Part shown: positions 33,071 through 41,185 of the stretch, in pieces | Position numbering within the stretch: position 1 is the first letter of the stretch | Layout: every line of letters begins with the position of its first letter | Assembly (NCBI RefSeq): GCF_003932785.1 | Contig: NZ_RQYT01000018.1 | Span: forward strand, 1 to 49,102 | DNA from: Arachnia propionica | GTDB lineage: Bacteria > Actinomycetota > Actinomycetes > Propionibacteriales > Propionibacteriaceae | DNA: 49,102 bases | Direction: 5' to 3' | Notes under the pieces: model-generated | Told to the model about the DNA's origin: nothing | Seen by the model: the letters and a program-made list of their open reading frames with translations, nothing else | Database searches by the model: none | Position numbers and translations under genes: made by a program

Positions 33071-33388
33071 TCAGGCGGGGGTCAGGAAGTCGTCGTGCTC
33101 CCAGTAGTGCAGCACCGCGCGGGTCAGGTCCGTCGTCGAGGCGTCCGGGTCCTCGTCCCGGTATGCATCCACGATGTCGACGAACATCGGCGCCTCCAGC
33201 CAGGGCGAGTGCTCCTCGCTCGATTCGAGGAACAGCTCCTCCTCCTCGGTCTCCCACATCACGAACGTGCTCTCCGCCAGGCCCTCCGGCGAGTCCACGT
33301 CGTCGCCGTGCAACACGTACAGGAAACCGGACTCCGGCAGCTCGTCGTGCGCCTCCAGCAACGCCTCGATGCCGTGGAACGTCCTCAT
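33071..33388 (-). CDS. Small acidic protein of unknown function
   Basis: A 105-residue, strongly acidic protein (MRTFHGIEALLEAH..., with runs such as WETEEEELFLESSEEH). No signal peptide or membrane segment. It resembles small single-domain proteins often annotated as DUF7716 or as immunity-type proteins, but I cannot confirm a family. The ATG at 33388 lies 2 bp after the stop of the next gene upstream, so the pair is co-translated. Confidence 0.65.
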   Translation of the reverse strand: MRTFHGIEALLEAHDELPESGFLYVLHGDDVDSPEGLAESTFVMWETEEEELFLESSEEHSPWLEAPMFVDIVDAYRDEDPDASTTDLTRAVLHYWEHDDFLTPA

Positions 33389-33390
33389 GC

Positions 33391-33849
33391 TCAGCTCTCC
33401 CACGCCACGTACGGCTCGCCGTCCCGCTGGAATTTCACGGCCAGGATCTCGTCGCTGGCCTGGGGATCGACCATGAAGTCCATCACCACCTCGACCTGAT
33501 CGCCCTCCTCCTCGCTGAAGGTGACAGCCCACAGCGCCACCCTGCGCAACGGCAGTTCGTCGACGAAGGTCGCGACCTCCGACGGCAGGTCGAGCCCGGC
33601 CTCCTCGATGTGCACGTCGATGAAGGACCGGTCATCCTCCAGGTACGCGAGCAGCAACCCCCGGGCCTCGACGTGGAGTTCGTCGAGGCGTTGCGCCTGC
33701 TCGGCCAGCCAGTCGAGGGCCTGTCGGTCGGTCCGCCGGTCGGCCCAGAGCTTGAGGAGCAACTGCCCGCCGCTCACCTCGACCGGTCGCTCCCACACGA
33801 CATCCGCGTCGTCCGGCAGGGCCACGGAACCGAAGAAGGAATGATCCAT
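33391..33849 (-). CDS. DUF2004-like protein
   Basis: A 152-residue cytoplasmic protein with an acidic character, starting MDHSFFGSVALPDDADVVWE and containing LSEVATFVDELPLRRVALWAV-type sequence. The layout resembles DUF2004 proteins, whose function is unknown. It is directly upstream of the small acidic gene on the same strand, with 31 bp to the predicted propeller gene before it. Confidence 0.6.
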   Translation of the reverse strand: MDHSFFGSVALPDDADVVWERPVEVSGGQLLLKLWADRRTDRQALDWLAEQAQRLDELHVEARGLLLAYLEDDRSFIDVHIEEAGLDLPSEVATFVDELPLRRVALWAVTFSEEEGDQVEVVMDFMVDPQASDEILAVKFQRDGEPYVAWES

Positions 33850-33880
33850 GGCCCCAGTCTTCGCGCCCGGACCGACGGGG

Positions 33881-34939
33881 TCAAGCCCCCTGTTCGGCGA
33901 TGGCCTTCCGGACAGTCGCCACCGCGACGACCACCGTTGTCGGCTCGGTGCCGAGCGGCGCCCACGTCGTGAGCACCAGCTGCCCGCCGCAGCGTCGCAC
34001 CGTCTTGAACGGCGCCATCAACGCCTCGGAGCTGCCGCCGAAGATCCGGCGGCTCGGGAACGGCGGGAACCCGTCGAGCTCCAGCTCCGGGCCCAACCGC
34101 AGCGAGTCGACGACGAAGGCCCACAGCCGGTCGTCGCCGCTCTGCACCAGGGCGAGGTCCTCGGTGAGGAAGGTCTCCCAGTACCCCACCCCCTCGTGGG
34201 CGTCGAAGGTGTCGTCGTCCCCCACAGCCGTGACCTCCGGCGACACCCCCGCCCAGTCGCACGCCAGGTACCGTTGTTCGGTGTTGTCCCAGGCCAGGGC
34301 GCGCCGACCCGACGGCGACCACGCCGTCACCACCCGCTCCTGGCGCGGGAACAGCTCCGTGCTGGCGACGTCCCCGTTGACACGGGTCAGCAGCCACGAC
34401 CCGATGCCGTCCTGACCGCCCCCGAGTTCCAGCACCATCTGCTCACTGTCGGGGGTGGAGGTCACCCGCGGCGCCACCAGACGTGTCGTCGACCCGAAGA
34501 ACGGGTCCATCATGTCCTGTTCCGCGACGACGGCGCCGTCTGCGGTGGCGAGGCACAGCAGCCGGATGTGCTCCGGCGCGACCCGCTCCACTGCCCACAG
34601 CAACGACGCGTCCAGCGTGAACGCGACCTCCTCGATCATCCCGGTGCGACGCCACAGCGCCACCCCGGTGGTGGCGTTGCGGCAGCGCAGCCCGTCGCTC
34701 TCCACGACCGCGACGACGTCGCCGCGCAGACTCGCATGCAGGGGTCCCTCGGGACGCGACACCGCGTAGCCGAGCGGGGTGAGCTGGCCCGCCACGACCT
34801 CCGCGACGGTCCCGCCGGGCGCGACGAGAAGGCTGCGGTCGTCGTCGGTGACGGTGCGGATCGCGGCATGGTCCCCGGGTAGGACGAGGGCCGGGGCGCA
34901 GCTGAGGACAGGGGCTGGGGAAGCAGTGGCTGAGATCAC
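33881..34939 (-). CDS. Predicted beta-propeller protein of unknown function
   Basis: A 352-residue protein with repeating short beta-rich segments of the kind DGLRCRNATTGVALWRRTG and VTAWSPSGRRALAWDN, suggesting WD40/PQQ-like blades. No signal peptide or membrane segment. The start is probably GTG at 34939, after GAGGA; a longer in-frame start at 34981 is possible. It follows pduP by 63 bp with no clear terminator, so it may sit at the tail of the pdu transcript, but nothing links its function to the compartment. Confidence 0.6.
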   Translation of the reverse strand: MISATASPAPVLSCAPALVLPGDHAAIRTVTDDDRSLLVAPGGTVAEVVAGQLTPLGYAVSRPEGPLHASLRGDVVAVVESDGLRCRNATTGVALWRRTGMIEEVAFTLDASLLWAVERVAPEHIRLLCLATADGAVVAEQDMMDPFFGSTTRLVAPRVTSTPDSEQMVLELGGGQDGIGSWLLTRVNGDVASTELFPRQERVVTAWSPSGRRALAWDNTEQRYLACDWAGVSPEVTAVGDDDTFDAHEGVGYWETFLTEDLALVQSGDDRLWAFVVDSLRLGPELELDGFPPFPSRRIFGGSSEALMAPFKTVRRCGGQLVLTTWAPLGTEPTTVVVAVATVRKAIAEQGA

Positions 34940-35002
34940 GCAACCATCCTCGTGGCGTCGAGGTCCCGCTGTCGCGCCCACTGTGTCGTCGTTTTGTCCG
35001 CC

Positions 35003-36421
35003 TCAACGCACGTTCAGGTCGCCGACGAGGACGCACCGGCGACGCCGGGTGAAGCTCCTGGCCGATGTGAGACCCTCGCCGGTCGGACCTGCGATCGTGA
35101 ACGTCGTGTACCCCTCGCCGCCGATGCCGATCCCCGTGTAGGAGGGCCCGTTCTTGACGAAGATCGTCGTCTGGATGAGCTTGCCCATCCGGGTCAGCTT
35201 GCTCACGTTGAGGCTGTGCATGATGGCGGTGTGCCGGTTCCCGTGCTCCAGCTCGACGGCCAGGTCGATGGCCGCGTCCACATCCGGGACCCGCACCAGA
35301 CCGATCACCGGCATCATGAGTTCCTGGACCACGAACGGGTGCGTCGACGAGGTCTCACACACCACCAGCCGTACCCCGGCCGGAGGATTCACCCCGATCG
35401 CCTCGAGGATCGCGGCCGCCGGTTTGCCCACCCACTCGGTGCGGGGCCTGCCCTCGGGGCCGATGAGCAGCCGCTCCAGGGCCTTGACCTCGTCGCCCTT
35501 CGCCTCGTGGGCGCCGTGCTTCAGCATCGTGAACTTCAGCAGGTCCGCGACCGGGTCGACGGCGATGATCTCCTTCTCCGCGATGCACGGCAGGTTGTTG
35601 TCGAAGCTGGCCCCGTCGACGATGCACCGGGCCGCGTGGTCGATGTCGGCGGTCTCGTCGACGACGACCGGCGGGTTCCCCGCCCCCGCCCCGATCGCCT
35701 TCTTGCCGGAACTGAGGACCGCCCTGACGAGGCCCGGCCCGCCCGTCGCCACCAGCATCGCGACCTTCGGGTGCGACATCATCGCCTGCGTGTTCTCCAT
35801 CGACGGGGCCGCGACGGTGACCACCAGGTTGTCCGGTGCCCCGACGGAGCGCAGCGCCCGGTTCAGCTGCCGCACCTGCCAGCACGCCAGCCGCGCCACC
35901 CGCGGGTGCGGGCTGAACACCACCGAGTTCCCCGCCGCGAGCATCCCGATGGTGTTGCAGGTGATGGTCTCGGTGGGGTTGGTGGTGGGGGTGATCGCCC
36001 CGATCACCCCGTACGGCGAGTACTCGACGGTGGTGAGCCCGTCGTCGCCGGACCACGCCTCGGTGATGAGATCCTCCACGCCCGGGGTCTGCCGCGCCGT
36101 GATCTCGTTCTTCAACCGCTTGTGGGCGACATCGCCCATCCCGGACTGCGCGACCGCCTGCTCCGCCATGTAGGTGATGTTGTCGGGGTGGAGCATCACC
36201 TCACGGATCGCCGCGACGAAACGTCGCCGATCCGCCAGCGTGCAGCCGAGGTACCGGCGCTGCGCCGTGTGCGCGGCCTCGACGGCGGAGTCCATGTCGG
36301 CGAACACCCCGTCGCCGAGCGGCGGCCCGGGCGTCGCCGGGTCGGCGGGCGGCTTGTGGTCCAGCATCGCCGCGACGACCTCGCGGACGGTGGCCTCCAA
36401 CCTCGCCTGGTCGATCCTCAT
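35003..36421 (-). CDS. pduP: CoA-acylating propionaldehyde dehydrogenase PduP
   Basis: It oxidises propionaldehyde made by the diol dehydratase to propionyl-CoA, reducing NAD+ inside the microcompartment. The 472-residue protein has an N-terminal amphipathic helix (RLEATVREVVAAML) typical of encapsulation peptides, the family motif GAITPTTNPTET, the catalytic C279 in NNLPCIAEKE and GGEGYTTFTIAGPTGEG near the end. The ATG overlaps the pduO stop and follows GGGAGG. It is the last clear pdu gene of the operon. Confidence 0.93.
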   Translation of the reverse strand: MRIDQARLEATVREVVAAMLDHKPPADPATPGPPLGDGVFADMDSAVEAAHTAQRRYLGCTLADRRRFVAAIREVMLHPDNITYMAEQAVAQSGMGDVAHKRLKNEITARQTPGVEDLITEAWSGDDGLTTVEYSPYGVIGAITPTTNPTETITCNTIGMLAAGNSVVFSPHPRVARLACWQVRQLNRALRSVGAPDNLVVTVAAPSMENTQAMMSHPKVAMLVATGGPGLVRAVLSSGKKAIGAGAGNPPVVVDETADIDHAARCIVDGASFDNNLPCIAEKEIIAVDPVADLLKFTMLKHGAHEAKGDEVKALERLLIGPEGRPRTEWVGKPAAAILEAIGVNPPAGVRLVVCETSSTHPFVVQELMMPVIGLVRVPDVDAAIDLAVELEHGNRHTAIMHSLNVSKLTRMGKLIQTTIFVKNGPSYTGIGIGGEGYTTFTIAGPTGEGLTSARSFTRRRRCVLVGDLNVR

Positions 36422-37425
36422 GACTGTCCTCCCGTGGCCTGAGTGGTCCACCCCTCGAGCGCGAAGGTGGCGATGTCGATGTCCTGGTCGATGCTGCCGC
36501 CGGAGACGCCGAGCGCCCCCGCCAGGCGGCCGTCGACGAAGATCGGGATGCCTCCGCCGAACAGGACGACGCGCCCGTCGTTGCTGTGCGCGAGCCCCGG
36601 CGCAGGACCCCCGTCGGCGGCGAGCTTCCCGACGGCGGCGCTGGTGGTGCGGAAGGCCGCGGCCGTCCACGCCTTCCCCTGCGCCACGTCCGTGCTCGCC
36701 AGCAGCGCCTCATCCATGCGGTGCAGCAGCATCGTGTTGCCTCCCGCGTCGACGATGACGATGACGACGTCGACCCCGGCCTGCCGGGCGCGACCCTCCG
36801 CCCGTTCCGCGATCGCCCTGGCGGCGGCCAGGTCGAGGCGACGGCCCTGCGGCGGAGACGGGGCGCCGAGAACCTTCGTGACGGCGTCGCGCACGATCTG
36901 CTCCAACTCCTGGTCCCGCCACGTCTCCGTCAGCCGGGCCAGCGCGTGGACGGCGTCGGAGAGCCGGTTGAGATAGGTGATGACCTCGGGGCGGACGGGT
37001 TCGGTCTCCGCCAGACTCAACAGCCGGCGCTCCGCCCGCCGCACGACGGTGCGGGCCTGGTGGAAGGCGCTCGACCTCTCGTCGCGCCCGGGTACCACGA
37101 ACTCCCGCTGCGGCCCCGCGACGGCCAGGCAGTCGTCGATGAGGTGCTCCAGGTCGGTGACGTCGTCGGCGTCGACCTTCCCGGCGAGGATCGCCGCCCC
37201 CTTCTCGTCGCTCGCCAGCTCCGCCGCCAGCACGAACAGCCGCTGCTGCACCTGGTGGACGCGCAGCCGCCAAGGCCCCACAGGCAGCATCGCCTTCGCC
37301 GTGCCGAGGGCCGCGTTGGCCTCGTCGACGGTGCCGTACACCTCGACGCGCAGGCTCTGCTTCGGCACGCGGGAGCCGCCGAACAGCCCCGTGTCGCCCT
37401 TGTCGCCCGTGCGTGTGTAGATCAT
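36418..37425 (-). CDS. pduO: PduO: cob(I)alamin adenosyltransferase with C-terminal GlcG/HbpS domain
   Basis: It makes adenosylcobalamin, the cofactor of the diol dehydratase. The 335-residue protein joins a PduO-type adenosyltransferase (about 1-185; TGDKGDTGLFGG at 6-17, VYGTVDEANAALG, the R-rich helix ARTVVRRAERRLL) to a GlcG/HbpS-like domain (about 195-335; IVIVDAGGNTMLLHRMD, FGGGIPIFVDG, GALGVSGGS) thought to bind haem or cobalamin. The same two-domain build is known from Salmonella PduO. The start ATG follows GGGGAGC and lies 3 bp after the shell gene's stop. Confidence 0.94.
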   Translation of the reverse strand: MIYTRTGDKGDTGLFGGSRVPKQSLRVEVYGTVDEANAALGTAKAMLPVGPWRLRVHQVQQRLFVLAAELASDEKGAAILAGKVDADDVTDLEHLIDDCLAVAGPQREFVVPGRDERSSAFHQARTVVRRAERRLLSLAETEPVRPEVITYLNRLSDAVHALARLTETWRDQELEQIVRDAVTKVLGAPSPPQGRRLDLAAARAIAERAEGRARQAGVDVVIVIVDAGGNTMLLHRMDEALLASTDVAQGKAWTAAAFRTTSAAVGKLAADGGPAPGLAHSNDGRVVLFGGGIPIFVDGRLAGALGVSGGSIDQDIDIATFALEGWTTQATGGQS

Positions 37426-37428
37426 GGA

Positions 37429-37743
37429 TCAGCTCCCCTGCTGGTCGCCGTCCCGGCCGGGGCCGACCGTGGTGGGCGAGAACACGAGCGTCTCCAGCTG
37501 CTCGCTCGGGCGGGGGATGACCAGGGTGCTGACGACCCGCCCCAGCCTCGCGGCGGCGGTCTCGGCCGCGTCGATGGCCGCCTTCACCGCCCCCACGTCC
37601 CCCATCACCTTGATGGCGACGTAGCCGCCGCCCTTGGCCAGCTCGTAGCCGACGAGCCGCACGTTCGCGGCCTTGCACGCCACGTCGGCCGCCTCGATGC
37701 CCGCGACGAGGCCGACCACCTCGATGCTTCCCAGGGCCTGCAT
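37429..37743 (-). CDS. Microcompartment hexameric shell protein (BMC-H, second copy)
   Basis: A 104-residue single-BMC-domain protein: GSIEVVGLVAGIEAADVACKAANV at the start in outline, then [20 protein letters not shown] and a C-terminal tail SEQLETLVFSPTTVGPG. It forms one tile of the shell. It differs from PduA encoded at 43649, having a longer C-terminal tail, and could correspond to PduJ or PduK. It overlaps the reactivase small-subunit gene by ATGA and precedes pduO. Confidence 0.92.
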   Translation of the reverse strand: MQALGSIEVVGLVAGIEAADVACKAANVRLVGYELAKGGGYVAIKVMGDVGAVKAAIDAAETAAARLGRVVSTLVIPRPSEQLETLVFSPTTVGPGRDGDQQGS

Positions 37744-38102
37744 CACTGGCTCCTCTCCGTGTCCACCGGCCTGAGCGGCAGGCGTTTGACGAGTCGGGCC
37801 GCATTGGACCCGATGATCCGGTCCGCCGCCCGCTCCCGCCCCAGGAAGTGGGCGAGGTACGGGCGACGTTCCGGCAGCTTCTCCGTGGTGACCACGACGT
37901 AGCCGAGGGCCACCCCCACCCCGACCCCCAGCCGCGACGACGTCGCCGCGCCGTGGGCGAGCACGAGCGGGTTGAGCTCGGGATGCTGCTCCACCCGGCT
38001 GGGGATGCCCTCCTCCTCCATCCCGAGCAGCAGCTCGGTCAGCTGCGCGTCGGTGACGGCGTCGTGGACGGCGACGGTGATGGCGGGACGGGTCTGGGTC
38101 AC
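37743..38102 (-). CDS. pduH: Diol dehydratase reactivase small subunit
   Basis: The 119-residue beta subunit (DdrB/PduH) of the chaperone-like factor that swaps damaged cobalamin out of the diol dehydratase. Motifs include a start similar to IPSRVEQHPELNPLVLAHGA and SRLGVGVGVALG, then RRPYLAHFLG. It starts with GTG overlapping the stop of the large subunit gene. Length and position are typical. Confidence 0.9.
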   Translation of the reverse strand: MTQTRPAITVAVHDAVTDAQLTELLLGMEEEGIPSRVEQHPELNPLVLAHGAATSSRLGVGVGVALGYVVVTTEKLPERRPYLAHFLGRERAADRIIGSNAARLVKRLPLRPVDTERSQ

Positions 38103-39910
38103 GACACACCCCCCAGCACCAGGCCGGTCGCGACGGCGTTGCGCGGGCCCTCCGTGCCCCGGATGTTCGCCCGGCCCGCGACGACCCGGTGATCCGCGAG
38201 GGCCTTCGTCACCAGCTGCGGGATCTCGAAGTCGAGGGCGGAGCCGCCGACCAGCACCACGAAGTCGATGCCGCGCACCTCGGAGGTCGGCGAGACCCGG
38301 GCCAGGGCCCGCAGCGCGTTCGTGACGAACACCTCCTGTTTCGCGCGGATCCGCACCTGCCGGATGGCCTCGACGGGCAGGTCCAGCTCGAGCGGCACCA
38401 TCCCGTCGGGTTTCAGCACCACCGTGCGGGCGAAGACGTTGCCGGGCAGCGGGTCCTCGAAGAACTGCACGGTGCCGTCCTCGTGGCGGATGTGGAACAC
38501 CGACTCCACCTTCGCCAACGGGTGCCGTTTGATGTCCTCCGCCAGGTCGAAGGAGTCGAGCCCCAGCTCGGACTGGATCATCAGCGTCACCATGTTCCCG
38601 GCCCCCGCCAAGTGGATCGAGGTCCCGGAGCCGTCGGCCCGCATGACGGAGGCGTCGGTGGAGCCGGCCCCCATGTCGAGGATCGCGATGGGGGCGGCGG
38701 TGCCGGGGGTGGTGAGCGCGCCCCGGATGGCCATGTCCGCCTCGACCCCGCCCACCTCGACGGGCACGCGCAGCTCGGCGGCGAGCTCCTCGGCGATCCG
38801 TTCCATCTGCAGCCGGTCGGTACGCACCATGACGGCGATCCCGACGGCGGCCTCCATCGAGAACTCGTCGGCGATCCCGCCCGCGACCCGCTGCGGCACC
38901 CGGGTGTCGACGGCCAACAGGTCGGTGATGTGGATGTCCCGGGGATGCTGGCCGGTGAGCTGCCCCATGGTCACCCGCACCTGCTCCATCATCCCGCCGA
39001 CGTTGGTGCCGGGTTCCCCGACGATGTCGGTGAGCCCCCGCACCCCGGCCGCCGTCGCCATGATCGCTGCGGCGCCCCGGTCGACGTCCACGTCGAGGGT
39101 GTTGGTACCCCGAAAGGTGAGCCGACCCGCCGGGATGCGCCGCTCCTGAACGTCCCCCTTCGGGGTGCGGATGACCACGGCCGACCGGTTCCCGACGAGG
39201 GAACGCGCCACCGGCACCACGTGGCGGGTGTCGTCGGCGTCGAGGCCGAAGACGGTTGCGATGCCGAACGGGTTCGACAGGGTCTCCACGATCCGCCCGA
39301 CCTCCGCCACCTCGATGGCGGCGAGCATCCCGAGCGGCACCTTCTCGATGAGCCGCACCTCGTCGACGATGGGGATCCGGTGGCGCAGCCGGTTGTGGAC
39401 GAGCACCCCGTCGTCGGCCTGGAGGATCGCCCCGACGACCTCCACGTGGGCGGGCGCGGCGTTGAGGCGCGCGGCGACCTCGTCGAAGGCTACGGTGCCG
39501 GGGACGACGACGATGTGGCGGCCCGGGGTGGCCGTGGTCAGCGCGTCGATGGCGATGGTGGTGCCGACCCCCACCCCGAGACCGCCCGGGGTGGCGGGGT
39601 TGTGGCCGATCATCGTCGACTCGGTGATGATCGTCTCCGTGATGGTCTCCATCGCGACGTCACCGATGACCGGGGCGGCCTCGTTGATGCGGATGACGCT
39701 CAGCTCCTCGACGCGGCGGCCCGCCTCGTCGAGGGCCCGGCTCAGGGCGTGGAACAGCCCCTTGATGTTGTGGCTCGTGCCCTTGATGCCGGTGGTGGGG
39801 ACGATGGCGCTGGCCAGGAACCGCACCTGGCCAGCGGCAGCACCGACCTCGGCGAGCGCCACCTCGGTGGTGGCGTTGCCGATGTCGATGCCCGCGATGA
39901 GCTGCGCCAT
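38099..39910 (-). CDS. pduG: Diol dehydratase reactivase large subunit
   Basis: The 603-residue ATPase subunit (DdrA/PduG) of the reactivating factor. It has an actin/Hsp70-like fold: the N-terminal phosphate loop AGIDIGNATTEVAL (about 5-18), a second phosphate motif ILDMGAGSTDASV, and VLVGGSALDFEIP near the end. Together with PduH it restores inactivated dehydratase holoenzyme. It lies 12 bp after pduE. Normal length. Confidence 0.95.
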   Translation of the reverse strand: MAQLIAGIDIGNATTEVALAEVGAAAGQVRFLASAIVPTTGIKGTSHNIKGLFHALSRALDEAGRRVEELSVIRINEAAPVIGDVAMETITETIITESTMIGHNPATPGGLGVGVGTTIAIDALTTATPGRHIVVVPGTVAFDEVAARLNAAPAHVEVVGAILQADDGVLVHNRLRHRIPIVDEVRLIEKVPLGMLAAIEVAEVGRIVETLSNPFGIATVFGLDADDTRHVVPVARSLVGNRSAVVIRTPKGDVQERRIPAGRLTFRGTNTLDVDVDRGAAAIMATAAGVRGLTDIVGEPGTNVGGMMEQVRVTMGQLTGQHPRDIHITDLLAVDTRVPQRVAGGIADEFSMEAAVGIAVMVRTDRLQMERIAEELAAELRVPVEVGGVEADMAIRGALTTPGTAAPIAILDMGAGSTDASVMRADGSGTSIHLAGAGNMVTLMIQSELGLDSFDLAEDIKRHPLAKVESVFHIRHEDGTVQFFEDPLPGNVFARTVVLKPDGMVPLELDLPVEAIRQVRIRAKQEVFVTNALRALARVSPTSEVRGIDFVVLVGGSALDFEIPQLVTKALADHRVVAGRANIRGTEGPRNAVATGLVLGGVS

Positions 39911-39922
39911 CGTCGCGCCCGG

Positions 39923-40474
39923 TCAATCCTGACGGAGCCGACCGCGTGCCTCGTACACGTCGGCGGCCTCCCGGACGAACCCGGCGCTGATCGTCGCGCC
40001 GTAGCTTCCCTCCAGCTCGCCAGCGATCTCGTACAGCTCCGCCTTCGTGGACCGGTACGGCCGCAGCGCGTTGTAGATCTCCAGCAGCCGCGCATCCGGC
40101 ACGGCCACCAGCTCGGCGGCGCGACGGAGGTTCCGGGCCAGCGTCCAACGGCCGTCGGCGTCGGCGACCTGGGCCTGCAGTTCGAGGGTCTCGGCGGAGA
40201 TGCGGAAGTCGAGGGGGCTGAGCTCGCCCGACTTCACCTTCTCGAAGGTGAGTTCCTGCAGGGCCTTGCCGGTGTTGGTGCGCACCAGCTCCGGGTGCTT
40301 CTCCGCCAGCGGGTACTGCTCCTTCCCGACTCGCCCCGTCGCAGCTGCCGACGGGGCGGGCGCGGGGGCCGGGGTGCTGGGCGTCGGGCTGGCCTTCGTG
40401 AACGAGACCGAGTCGTTGCCGAGCGACTTCATGACCTCGGCCATGATGTCGTGGATGAGTTTCTCCTGATCCAT
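39923..40474 (-). CDS. pduE: Propanediol dehydratase small subunit
   Basis: The 183-residue gamma subunit of coenzyme B12-dependent diol dehydratase. Residues 1-18 (IHDIMAEVMKSLG) form an amphipathic helix like those that target enzymes to microcompartments. A Pro/Ala linker follows, then the conserved core with EQYPLAEKHPELVRT and LTFEKVKSGEL. The ATG follows GTAGGAGG with ideal spacing. Confidence 0.94.
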   Translation of the reverse strand: MDQEKLIHDIMAEVMKSLGNDSVSFTKASPTPSTPAPAPAPSAAATGRVGKEQYPLAEKHPELVRTNTGKALQELTFEKVKSGELSPLDFRISAETLELQAQVADADGRWTLARNLRRAAELVAVPDARLLEIYNALRPYRSTKAELYEIAGELEGSYGATISAGFVREAADVYEARGRLRQD

Positions 40475-40484
40475 CGTGTCCCTC

Positions 40485-41177
40485 CTACGCGGTGCTCACG
40501 GTCAGCGACTGGGGCCGCTTCGCCGCATCGCACTGGGCGGTTTCCTTGTTGTGCAGCAGGGCGGCGATGGCTTGGTACTTCGGGCGGGCCATCTGGTCGT
40601 TGCGGATCGGCACCGGCTGCGGTGACTCACCCTTGGCGTACTTCGCGGCGTTCTTCCCGATGGCGCGGAACGTCGCCAGATCAATGAGCGGGGACTGGCT
40701 GAACAGTTCCACGTTGCTGAGCGGCGGCAGATCCTTCTGGTGGATCACCGTCGTGCCCCGCGACTGGATCCCGATCCCGATGCCGGAGCCGGACAGCTTC
40801 GCCGCCTGGTGGGCGATGAACCCGACGTCGGCGCTCTTGTAGATCTTGACGTACCGGTGCTGGCAGCCCTCCTCCTCGATGCCGGCGGCGATCTCCTTGA
40901 GCACCGCCGCGTGCGGCAGCCCGATGATCGTCTCGTGGATGAGGGTGCTGAACGCCGGGGACAGCGCGATGACGACCTCCTTCGGGTCGGTGCCGCGCTC
41001 GGCGGGCCCGTTCTCGGCGAGGCTGAGCTTCCCCGCCGCCGTCGCGACCATCGTCGCCGTGCCCCCTCGGGAGGGGACCGACGGGGTGCTCGTGGCCGTC
41101 CCGCCGCCCTGGTCGGGGGCCATCTCCTGGATCACCTGGGCGATGATCTGTTTGAGGGCGTGCTCATCAATGTTCAT
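40485..41177 (-). CDS. pduD: Propanediol dehydratase medium subunit
   Basis: The 230-residue beta subunit of diol dehydratase. It has an N-terminal helix of the encapsulation type (ALKQIIAQVIQEM), a Pro/Ser/Thr-rich linker and the core with EVVIALSPAFSTLIHETIIG, SADVGFIAHQAAKLSGSG and GIGIQSRGTTVIHQKDL, residues that help bind the lower face of cobalamin. It follows pduC by 8 bp. Confidence 0.95.
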   Translation of the reverse strand: MNIDEHALKQIIAQVIQEMAPDQGGGTATSTPSVPSRGGTATMVATAAGKLSLAENGPAERGTDPKEVVIALSPAFSTLIHETIIGLPHAAVLKEIAAGIEEEGCQHRYVKIYKSADVGFIAHQAAKLSGSGIGIGIQSRGTTVIHQKDLPPLSNVELFSQSPLIDLATFRAIGKNAAKYAKGESPQPVPIRNDQMARPKYQAIAALLHNKETAQCDAAKRPQSLTVSTA

Positions 41178-41185
41178 GACTCACC

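Noticed and set aside
38189-40687. Plus-strand open frame of 832 codons opposite the reactivase and dehydratase genes
   Set aside because: It is opposite clear pduG, pduE and pduD genes. The protein is rich in His, Asp, Arg and Gly, which is the usual signature of a reversed GC-rich coding strand.
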